Source of the DNA: Ostrinia nubilalis | Lineage: Eukaryota > Arthropoda > Insecta > Lepidoptera > Crambidae | Reading direction: 5' to 3' | Length of the DNA: 64,000 nt | Assembly (NCBI RefSeq): GCF_963855985.1 | Contig: NC_087090.1 | Span: 14,010,501 to 14,074,500 of the forward strand | Part shown: positions 39,601 through 51,600 of the stretch, piece by piece | How positions within the stretch are numbered: position 1 is the stretch's first letter | How the letters are laid out: each line of letters opens with the position of its first letter | Notes under the pieces: generated by a model | Told to the model about the DNA's origin: nothing | Seen by the model: only the letters and a program-made list of their open reading frames with translations | The model's database searches: none | Made by a program: the position numbers and the translations under genes

Positions 39601-42600
39601 ATGTTAAAATTGGTCGCTTACTATGAGCCTAATAAGAATCATAAATGTGAATATCGGCAAGAGAACCAAAGTGACCGGCATAGCCCGTAAAATTGCATAA
39701 ATCAAGTAGCAGTGGGCGGGGCACATACGGGACTATTCCCACCTCTCGTTCCCACCACTGCAACTCCTGTGTAGCCAGGATCTACAGCTTGACCGCCACA
39801 AAAACCCAACCAATGAAGGTCAAGTTTGTCCAGGGGGAAAGTTAAACTGTCATTGGACCCGCAACGAAATTAATCAGAAGAACATAGGAGGAGTTCGAAA
39901 TTAAGGTTCGACTTCCCTCCATTGCAAAGCGGATGACAGGTGACAAACAAAGGTTTAAAACCGTTAAAAAAAGATTATGCACCACGGACAATAAATTAAA
40001 TTAAGGGGGCCTATCTTATGAGCAATTAGCAACTACCTGCCAATAATGGCACATATTATATGGGCGGGGCACATAGCTCGTACAGATAATGTCTGTTGGG
40101 ACTGAAAAGTTGTCGAGTGGAAACCACGAACCAGTGAGCTAGTAGGCCCCCACTAGGTAGACCGACGATCTGGTGAAGGTCGAGGGAAGAACCTGGAAGA
40201 ATTATTTTAATAAGATAGCAATAACAGTGTATTTTTTTAATGAAACCTCAAAAAAATAGTTTTATTGTCTTCTGTCCAATGACTGGTACGGTCCAATGAT
40301 TGGTAGTTCACCCTATTATTATGCTCTATTGATTTCATTATTATTTTAAGTTACACAAACAATTTATAGCACAATAAAAGTATCTATTTTCATTTAATAT
40401 CAATTCGGTGTACGTGTTTTCTCAATTCGATGCCCCATATCCCGCGGAATTGAGATCCACGGAATTGAGGAAAAATCACATTTCATCAAATTACTCGAAA
40501 ATATTATAAATTACAACGATTTCTACCAAACGTAATGGCAGATATCAGTTAAATACTTAATTAATTCAGCAGTAATCTCATTAAATACTTCATGAACATT
40601 ATTAATATCGCACACCGGTTTGAGAAATGACCAGTGACCAAAAATTCTGAGTGATTTCAAACCTCTGAAAAATGCTCCTCAAAGCGACTGATCCCTCTTT
40701 TATACTGCTTGACCACTCGAGTGCAACTGCTAGTTTATGGGAATCAGGCGTGGGTGTTAGTATTGTGCGTTGTTAGTGATATAGGAGCACAAAAGTAAAA
40801 ATCACGGTATTGAGGCGCACACGTCGGACAAAATTTAAATGTGTTACTGTATTAAAACCCAAGGACTTGCAATAAAGAAACTCATTTATATAGCTTTATT
40901 AACTATCCCTTGTTCTGTGAATGTGGGTTTCATAATGGGGAAGTTATTATTTCAAAAGTTATGAAGCAAAAACGAGTAAATTCTGGAAACCGGACACTCC
41001 ATTTTAGGCCAAATTTCGCCCGTTTTTGAACTTTCGGATTTTTTCAAGGCGAGATGTAAAACCTGGCGGTCTTCTAAATATGCTCTCCATCAAGTCAAGA
41101 GTCCTATTAATACGTGTGATTTTTTTCAAGTCCGTACTTCAATTTTAAAGGTACTTTTTTCGCCCCAGTAGGTCGATCGGTCGTCCCCGTAGAAATGCCC
41201 ATTAATATTAGTATTATTGGTTAAAATCGTTTTGTTCGTTATTCTTGTAAGAGGACGCTTAATAATTGAGTCCCGTTGCTTAATCAAAACACAATCAATC
41301 AATTTTGTCCCGACCTAAATTAATTTTCGTTTTTCTCCCCCAAATTAAATGTTCCTCGCTATCGTCCGTAGTCTGGGAAATGGAGAACCATTTGAGAAGA
41401 CATTTCCTATTATAATGGGACTTCACAAAAATCAAAGTTGAATTATTCCCAAAAAAAAAAAACGAAAAAGCGGACTAAGACTGGGTGGTAACTAATTGCT
41501 ATAATAATTATGATTTCAAACTCATGTTGTTCTTTATTAGACTGCCTGTTCTAAATGTCTGCGTCTAGGAGTTAGCGGGATAAATAATAAGGTCATATTG
41601 GCTTTTAAGACAATATTCTTCGCTATTTCAATGTTGTAGCGCAAAATAAAGGTGTCTAAAGTCGGTGCCATTCATAATTTCCTGTAACATTTGAAATAGT
41701 CGTGTTTAGAGTCGTGTTTAAAACAATCACGGATCAATAATGAATGTTTACATTATTAAAAGATACTATTTAACAATTGTCCAAAATGTCCAAGGGTCTT
41801 TAACATCAAATATTTAAACGTTTTGTTTGTACCGAGCGTTGACCTTTCTTTCTTTCCATTGATCCTGATAGAATTTTCCTCATCATGTATTCAATTCACG
41901 GACAACAGGTACATGCCTGGATAGAAAGATCACCCATATATAAATTGAAAAGATAAAAGATTGGCATTTTTGTTAAATTATCTTTTTAATTGCTAGTCGT
42001 CTTACCTTTGATCAAAGCTGAAATGTTAAAAAAAGATGATTAAAAAGTACTAGTTCAATTTAGGTCTTATTGTTTTCAGGACACTAATAGAAGTCAGCCT
42101 TACACAATAATTATCTTTGAAAGACCTAATTAAAATACCCACACAATTACTGTCGCAATTCTAATTAATTTTTAATATCTATCTAATGAGAAATACCAGG
42201 TAACTTGTTCACTCTATTGACAGCCCTCCACCCACTGGAACGGTCTTAATGAGTTACCAGCTGAATACATTATGTGTTGTTGTTTTCAAGCATACTTGGA
42301 GTAGAAAATTTGCTTCAGGCGAATAAAGACTCTATTTTGGACTTGTATACCTACGCCCACTAAAATGGTAAACGGTCTTGATATCCTAACGCCCGTAATA
42401 TTCACAAACGATGCTTGCCTAAGTGAAGCAGCAGAGCTCTGTGATTGGTTCATGTGTCACCTGTGCGTCCACGCGCACTGTGATACCTCATAGTAATGTT
42501 TGTGTACAGGCGTACCTAAATGTTACAAGTTTTCTTCTGATTTTATGCTGACACAAGACTACTTTGGAAAACTTTTTTAGTTTCTTTTGTACCTAAACCT

Positions 42601-45600
42601 AATAAATCAATTGGCGAAAGTTCACTCTTCTGTAAGTAGGTACATACCTATGAGATGATATAGTAGATCACCGATCTCATAACAAAATTAAAAGCGACAC
42701 GTATTCGAATGGATCGACATATTAAGTACCTATATTATAAATAAATAAAATAAATATCCTTGGACATTTTACACTGCGCTTCTAGTCCCAAACTAAGCAA
42801 AGCTTGTACTATGGGTACTAGACAACGGATATAAACATACTTAAATACTTTTTTTTTGTAAATACATACATATTATACATTGTTACGTACGCCTAATCTA
42901 TGAAGATCGCTACATCGACGCTGACCCAGTTTACCCAAATCAACATTGCAACTGCACTATGGACCGCGAGGAGCAGCATCAGCAAAATGCGCCTCTCATG
43001 ACGACAGCGGCGACGTTTCATTAATTTTACTAATTATTTTATAATCATATTTGTTTCACACATCGAGACGGTATCACTAGCTTACCTAATTTTACTTTTA
43101 TTGTAATTTCTTTCTTTTAAATTAAATTTAATTAAATAAAGTTTGCTTTTTCTTGGAACCTCCGGTTGCAGCTAACGAAATTACATAGTAAACACCCAGT
43201 GCAATACAAACAAATATGTTCATGCACACAAATGTTTGTACTGTGCGGGAATCGAACCCGCAACCTCCGGAATAATAGTCCGTTTCGAACCACTACACCA
43301 AACGGCCGGCGAAATCCATAGATCACTGATCTTATAACAAAATTAAAAGCGACACGTATTCGAATGGATCGACATACAGTATATTGTGGAGCTTCCACAA
43401 TGTAAGTAGGTATGCCTACTTCGAATATAATTTCGTGAAATCTGTTTTGTCGGAATCTCTTGAGATCATCATTCATCTTTTCTGGCGTGAGAGAGAAACA
43501 GGACAGGAACTATATTTAGGCACTTATCGATACGAAATCGTCAAGGAATGTTATTATTCTGAAGCACTCATCTCTGAAATTATCATTAAGTTGAAAAAAC
43601 AAAATATCGTTATTGTAAAGGATGCAACGAACGAAGAGAGTTATTGATGTTAGATAATCTGCATTCGGCTACCACAAAGCAGAATAAATAAACGTTTTCG
43701 ACTAGTCTATGAATCGTAAATTAGTTATTTGTGCCGGCAATCTAAACGAGACCTTTCCAAATTATTCAGTGCTAAATCTACATACATATGAACGCCTAAA
43801 TGTGATAAAAGAGGATCCATTAGCATGTAATTTATCATACTCAAACACACACATAATATTAGGGTTTCTTCATCATCATTTGCCCTCCTAAAGCCCGGTC
43901 CGTGAGCACGTAGAATTTTGTCCAATGACCCCTAGCTACCCATCCTTATCGCTCGCGAGTACTAATTATATTGCTGTCGCGACTGTGCGACTGTCACCCG
44001 CAGTGAGCGTGCGAGCGCGATAGCAACATAATTAGGCGCGAGCGATAAGGATGAGTAGTTAGGGGTCATTGGTCAAAATTCTACGTGCTCACGGACCAGA
44101 CTATAGTTCATTTTGGGATTGCCATACCTAAAATTTTATTTCCATTTGTGTTGTGTGGGCAGTCATCAAAATAGCCACTACCTTCACACTTTTCACATTC
44201 ATCTTCATCGTCTTCTTTCATGTGAATGGTACCATATTAACCCTAACCAAAGCTGGGACATAAATCGTTAACCCCGTGGCTATAGCCAGGTCTTACCTTG
44301 GGGAATCGCTGTCCTCTTCCATGAACTCTACTCTTCAGTCACACTATTTAGTAATCCTCTTATTGATTCATTTATTTGTAGTAAGTTGGCCCCATCAAAC
44401 AATACATAAACGACTTCAGTCTACCTACGCTTGAGTTTAAAAATAGTTCTAGACCTCGTCATAGTACCTACACCAGCCTCAAACCTAAGCAAAGTTCGAC
44501 AAGATTTTTATCGTGGTAGTCTAGATATTTTCATAATTTTTCTACACCAAGTATTACGTCATCTACCTAACCCTGCGTCTGACGGCTTGTCCATAAAGAA
44601 ATATCCCTTATTTTATTTCAATAAACTTTTAAACTCACGTGGGCGAGAAATGTCAATAAATATCAGGGTTGTGTAAACGCTGTTACATTAGTAGCAAAGG
44701 GTAAAAATGGAACTTATTCATCAACAGTCGTCCTTGTCCCTTAACTATCTAATGCTCAACTTTGCTTACTTCTAACCAATTTTATTCTACAAATCGTCAG
44801 TCATCATCATAACATGTCTCATAATCTAATAAGCGCTTCGAGACACTCATGTATTTGACAAGTGCTGAGAGGAAGCGTCGAAACAACTCAGTCACCACTT
44901 TACACGCAGTGTTCTTTGTTGTCATATCAATTGTCATGGTTTCGAAATAGAGCACATCCTTCAGACTTTCTGATGAAATGTAATAGTAGTGTCTCGGAGC
45001 AGTGTGGCGTGTAATAAGTTCGTTCAATGTATATTTGTACACGCGGTCGACGCGACGTCTGTGTTAGAGAAAATCAATTCTTATAGGAGGCATTCTAAGG
45101 TCTTAACAGATGTCAATCAAGCGATTCCTTAAGAACTCAATCTGGTATTTCATCAAGTGCGTCATCAAAATTAGAAATTCTCAAATTAAAACCTAACCGT
45201 TGTTGTGATCTTTTTTCTAGGGCACCGGGCTCATACAGTCTTCGTTGGGGTCCACGTGCCGGCCCGACGACACTCCCATAGGAAACACAAGCACCACCAC
45301 CGCAATGGGGATAAGGATGCTGACAGGCCAGGTGAGAGAAACATTTCAGTCTTTTCAGAAGTCCTCAATAGATCCTAGACAATATCAGACCAATGTGGTA
45401 GGAGTAGGACACTCTTCGATCAAAGACCTAGCTATTATCAAAACAAGAGTAATGGACCAGGGATCACTTTATTTTGGTTTCATCCCGCAGTGGATTAAAC
45501 GATCATTTTACTTAAAGACTTAAGAGACTTTGCGTCTCGACAAAGCCCTAAAAGTCCTGACCCTGATCCTATCCGGAAACATAATCAGTCTCAATTTAGC

Positions 45601-48600
45601 CCTTATGACAGGTCTAACACAATAAACTAATATTAAAGTTGTGAGATATCATTTACTTACAAGATTTGGATGTTCAGCCAATTATACCATAACCTGAAAG
45701 GCAATTGGAACTCTCTTCCAATGGGCCTATGATTTATATCGCTAATCATCGAAGTTCTAAATATGATCAGTGCCCCAAATACAAGACCTTCTAAGACCTG
45801 AGCTAATCGATTACCCAGATTTCTATGAATAAAACTCGTTTCGGTATTCGAATGAAAGCAAGGCGTAAAATTCAATTAGGTACCAATTTTAGGGCTATCT
45901 ACACAGATATTCGGAGCGGAAATTGTGTTTAGTTTGATACGATTAAACCTTATTTCAGTTGACACAGGGATTTCTTTAGGAATGTGATTTGTGTCGTGTA
46001 TCCTAAAATGTAAAACATTTGCTTTACCTATGGTATGCCGCTTGAATATTTAGTAAAGGATTTCTACAGTAAATTAGGTCTATTGACGTACACAAAAGCT
46101 CGTTACTCTTTGATGTTGCAACGTTATTTACTCAAAATAATGAAAATTCTATACTTAGTAGATAACCTTGTGAGAAGGAATTAAAGTTAAGAGGATCTTA
46201 GCAACCGAATTCTGATTACACATTTCCATAAAGGTTTGCGATTGCTCTTTGATCGGATTTTTCAGAAGAGAACAAAGGTGATCAATTTGTAGTAAGGTTC
46301 AAAGCAATTGATATTATGATCTTGTAAATTAATTAAAGAGTCCTTAGAAATACTCAATTTGCAGGGGATTTCAAATTCCATGTGTACTACCAAATAAATA
46401 AGGCCCGTTTAATTAGCTCTACACGAAAGTTTAAATTACTATGTTTTCAACACCTATGTCCCTGTTTATCTATACTTATAATAAATCTGTAGAGAGGGCA
46501 ATTCTGTACATGAAATATATTTTCAAAATAACTATCAGGGGGTGATTAGTGATCGATACTGATGCCAAAAATGCAATCAGTAAAATTTTTGTCTGTCTGT
46601 CTGTCTGTCTGTATGTTCCTTATAGAAACAAAAACTACTTGACAGATTTTAACGAAACATGGTACAATTATTCTTCATACTCCTGGGCAGGTTATAGGAT
46701 ACTTAGGAATTCCCACGGGAACGGGAATTAGCGGGAAAATCCTTTTGTACGAAAAATCTAAACCGCTTAAGTTAGACGCTTGAAATTTGGCATGCAGGTA
46801 CCTTAGTAAACTTAAAGCTTAGTTACAACAGGATATTGCAAAATTCCCACAGGAACGGGAGTAAGTGGGAAAAAACATTTGTATGAAAAAATCTATACCG
46901 CGTAAGATAGACTCTTGAAATTTGGCATGCAGGTACCTTAGTAAACTTATAGCTTAGTTACAACAGGATATTGCAAAATTCTCACGGGAACGGGAGTTAG
47001 CGGGAAAAAACATTTGTATGAAAAAATCTGAACCGCGTAAGATAGATGAAGGGGGGGTAAAACGAGATCCACGCGCACGAAGTCGCGGGCGGCCGCTAGT
47101 AATAAATATACCTACGTAAATAATACACAATATTTTGAATTGTGATCAGTCAACTCAATCGGAAATCTTTTGTACCTGCTCGCAGCAGATCCGACCTATT
47201 TCATACTTTCAACTTCAATCTAGTTTCTACACTATTTGTATGTTAATTTGTAGACTTTCCAGAAAATATGCAAAATTATTAAAATCCGTAGGACCCCCTA
47301 TAATGGCTCGCGTCAGGAGATTGAGCGTCACGGATGACGGCGAAACATGTAAGGAAACTACCAAAAGATTAGCGTTATTTCTGATTTGAACTCCCATCTT
47401 TGTGTTTAAAAGTTTTAAGTCTTCATTGAAACCACCATTCTATTGCGGATACGATTTTGTACAGTATACAAAACCATCGTTAAGTTAACGTTAACTTGCA
47501 ACTTTTTCCGCGAATATACTGTTCAAACATTAAAAGCATATTATCTTTCGCAATAGAATGGTGGTGTAGATATTTTCCATTGAAGCTCTGATAAGCATGA
47601 ACTTTTGGAAATCAACGTCGCATGTTTAGAAACAACGTCTGCCCATTCCAAATTTTGGTTTTCATTATCTCCAACTGAATTAGTTTTAAAATTCTATCTA
47701 TTTTTAAAATTTATTTCTTTTTTAGATGATAGATAGATTTATAAATGTGAGTCAGCATTTTATAAATTTAGAACTGATTTTGATATTAAACTACGTGTTC
47801 ATTTTACAGTAACACCACCAGCGCAAAGAGTACAATTTATACTTGGTGAGGATCTTGATGATGGCACCCTCGAATCACATCCCCTGTTTTCTGAGATGGA
47901 AGAGCTGGTTAAGGATGGAGATGAACTGGAATGGAAAGAAACAGCACGATGGATTAAATTTGAAGAAGACGTGGAGGAAGGTGGCAATAGATGGTCGAAG
48001 CCTCACGTGGCTACGTTATCTCTTCACTCACTCTTCGAACTCCGAAGCCTAATACTAAACGGATCAGTTATCTTGGATATGGAAGCGAATTCTCTAGAAC
48101 AAGTAGCCGATCATGTTCTGGACAGCATGGTAGCTGACGGATCTTTAGGATATGATAGTAGAGAGAAAGTGAAAGACGCTTTGCTAAGAAGACATAGGCA
48201 TCAACATGAGAGGCGAAATCACAATAACATGTCACGACTACCTTTGATCAGGTCTCTTGCTGACATTGGACGGAATCATTCTTCTTGTAAAAGTGAGTAT
48301 GTTTGTTTTTTGGAGAATCAAAACAAATCCGGGAATGGAGTCAGAATAAATTTTAAATGGGTATTGTGGCGGTATCCTATCAGATTTGCAGGAAGGTGGC
48401 TCTCGACGCTCCAGTGCGAGGAGTTGTCGGGGGTCCACCTCTTCGCCCCATACTGCTCTTCTTCAAGCATCTGATGCCAGAGGCTCGTATCTGGCAGTGC
48501 CCGGTCAGGCGAGCGATTGGAACGGTAAAATGTGTGCAGAAACCCCACCACACCAATTTGTAAAAACTTCACGAATCGCACGCATTGAACGCTAAATATT

Positions 48601-51600
48601 TATCTTGTATATGTATAATGTTTGTGTCGATACCACGTGTACTGTTTGTCGGAAACAATTTTTTATTAATATAAGATTCTTGAAAATTGGCATTGTATTC
48701 CATTGCAGTGGATGAAGGCGGTTCTACAAGTGGACACTCCCACAAAGGAGATTTCAATCGTTTCCTAGGCATCCCCAATGCGGGTAACCGCTTATCCTTA
48801 TAACTGTCTTCGTCAATGTTTTTCTTCTTTCCTTACTTTTTACTTTTTGTGTCATTGGATTCTTTCAAATCATTTCAACCTCTGATATTAATCATTCGAT
48901 GTGTTTATTTTACAGCTATATTGCGTTATGTTTTCAAACAGTCTGCCACTTTTGTAAGCTTTGCTCATGCTTGAATATTTGTTCAATAAACTAGGTTCAA
49001 TTCAATAGGTATAGCCTGACCAGGAACATAAAAACCCTGGCATAGAGGCGCTTCAATTGCATTTGATAGTGCAACACTGAGTACAGTCGTACCTGTGTTA
49101 AATTAATAGTATCAGGATTCAGGATTACGGGCTAATTTGATATTATTCGGCATGTGACGATGCACAGCATCTGGTGAGAGAGATGCGTCTACTTCCGGTG
49201 TAGTTTTTTACAATTTTATACCTTGAATGACGTCATTTCCGCAATTATTTAATAGGAATTGATTTGACTTACTTCCGTTTGCCGCCATTTTAGTCACCTG
49301 GGGGCGAGCTTGCTCAGAGTTCTTCATAGCGTCTTTAACTTCCAAACTAGCAACATCGTAAGCAGAAACTCTGCTCAGATTTTTACTGAAATAATTTATT
49401 TCTCAACGTTCTTATACTAAGTTTAAAATTAAATAAAATTAAAAAGTGCAATTGACCGCGCGTGTGTGACCGCGAACGACATGTACGTGATGGTGGTTGG
49501 CGCCAAAGGGGACGAGTGTCTTCCGGACGACGAGCAGGTGGACCCAGAGCGTCGGATACCGGAGAAACTCGGACCCCGGCGAGATTCAAAACGGATGAAA
49601 CGAGGTACGTGGGATTCTGATAGCTTTAACACTCTTTTCGATCAAATGAGCATTCTCGCGAATCTCCATATTGTATAAATAGATTGAATAACGTACCCAC
49701 AACCATCTTATACAATTTTAACGGCGGCCCCGTCAGCCCCAATCGCAAACATTACCAATCAAAATACGTTGTTAGCATCACCACAATCGAACGATAACTC
49801 TTTCTGGTACGAGTTTCTTAATAAATACCCATTTAAAAAGGCTCATTGTGCTCATAAAATAAAGCACCCACAAATGCTTTACCACATCAACAAAGCACTT
49901 TAAACTACAACTATTAGTAGACTGGGTGGCCACCCCCAACACTGAGCCAGCTTACAGCTTGAATTATTAAATTCTAATGTTTTTTGCAAATCAAGAAGCT
50001 TAATAAGTATGACAAAATGTGCTAAGTGCATCGAACATGTATACTTCTATTTTGCAACAACATATAAATTGTAATGTGACATGCAATAAACGTTTTTGAA
50101 TTTGAATTTGAACATGTCACGAGCGTATCCTGGCTAAAATTCCTAATAAGCATTGTGCGAGGAGCACCCTCCCAGTGCTGGATTTTTGTTCGGCAAAATC
50201 ACCCTGTGCTGTGCACAATTAGTTCTTACAAATCGTCAAATACTAATAAAACAAAAAGCCAAGGATTCCAAATCAGTCCCTTCAGGTCCCCTTGACGACC
50301 AATAAGTCAAATGACCATCCACTCAGCAAATTCTATGGAAGCTGCCTTTGAGCGTACCTATCTTGGGCATTGGCAGGCGTCATCATTCTGCGGAGGTCAA
50401 CCTTTTACCTGACAATGGTTCCAGGGATGCGTCTGCCATTCACCTCCAAGCCGGTGCTTGCCCCTGCACCTGCAACGCCGTGCTTTATTCAGCGTCTTAA
50501 CACTCTTGACTGTCTAGCGCTGACCAAATAAGAATAGCAAAGTCAAGTGACTTTCCACTCAGAAAATTCTACGGAGGCTGCCTTTGAGCGTATCTTGGGC
50601 AGTGGTAGGCGTCATCAGACTGCGGAGGTCAACCTGTTACCTGACAATGGTTCCAGGGATGCGTCTGCCATTCACCTCCAAGCCGGTGCTTGCCCCTGCA
50701 CCTGCAACGCCGTGCTTTATTCAGCGTCTTAACACTCTTGACTGTCTAGCGCTGACCAAATAAGAATAGCAAAGTCAAGTGACTTTCCACTCAGCAAATT
50801 CTACGGAGGCTGCCTTTGAGCGTATCTTAGGCAGTGGCAGGCGTCATCAGACTGCGGAGGTCAACCTGTTACCTGACAATGGTTCCAGGGATGCGTCTGC
50901 CATTCACCTCCAAGCCGGTGCTTGTCCCTTCAACGCCGTGCTTTATTCAGCGTTCTAACACTCTTGACTGTCTAACGCTGACCAAATAAACCGAAATCCT
51001 GTTAAAACAGGTGCTGAAATTACCAGATAAGGCACCGCTCAGCATGAGCCTGCTCCTCACAATTTCCCTTCGCAAGAAGGACAGACCAAACAACCTATTC
51101 TATTAAACGTCCTAATCAGTAGATACAATTATGTAAGTATTGATCCGATCTGAAGTAGTTGAATGCTAAATTCTAAATCTGGATGCAGATACCGATCACA
51201 GAGACACCGCCGGCCTCTCCACATGTCTTGTCAAGGTACCCTAAAATTATCAATCTCTCGTTCTCTACTGCATACCGAAAAACATTGATACAATCACAAA
51301 CTACTTACTAAACCTCGTCACCTTTGACAAACCAGACGAGACAGCAACTACTAAAACGGAAGGTTAGTGTGAAACATTTTATCTTCTGGAACACTTTAAA
51401 CCTTGTCAATTACGTGAACTCAGGTTCAACAAGTCGTCATCTCTAAGGGTTTTGTCGGTAAATACGAAATCTATACGACTCAACAAGTGCCTATAATGGT
51501 AAGCTTGTTCTCCAGTGAGGGCTCATCACAACTCGACCCCACACAACCGATCCAATACACAAGACTCCAGCTCAGCATCTCTTAACAACCATCTGGATGT

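Larger units (their letters stand above)
24646..45220 (+). other. Ndae1 intron 1 (20.6 kb)
   Basis: From GTTCGT to TTTTTTCTAG. It holds the minisatellite repeat, MITEs, split SINEs, a solo-LTR candidate, RTE remains, three foldback MITEs and the tRNA-Gly gene. The stretches 26070-27080, 31100-32180, 36150-37780 and 40220-42390 show nothing I recognise. A CpG-richer patch at 27810-27960 could be an unrecognised regulatory or 5' exon region. Confidence 0.75.

Noticed and set aside
43230..43316. tRNA gene on the minus strand
   Set aside because: A and B boxes are present but no acceptor-stem pairing; it is a SINE head. The same holds for 35480-35563 and 27955-27990.
43384..43647. 87-codon open frame
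   Set aside because: Starts inside the 55-bp direct repeat; no recognisable protein and no splice context.
45245..45523. 92-codon frame overlapping exon 2
   Set aside because: Different frame from the conserved [14 protein letters not shown] reading; runs through the GTGAGA donor.
46588..46612. Spaced short repeats as a CRISPR-like array
   Set aside because: Simple (TGTC)n microsatellite at the start of a Helitron-like element in an animal genome.
47896..48474. 192-codon frame taken as a separate gene
   Set aside because: It is exon 3 of Ndae1 (starting at an internal Met) plus read-through into the intron.
48392..48524. Acceptor TTTGCAG at 48391 for exon 4
   Set aside because: It would shift the frame from exon 3 and hit a stop; the AG at 48383 keeps phase.
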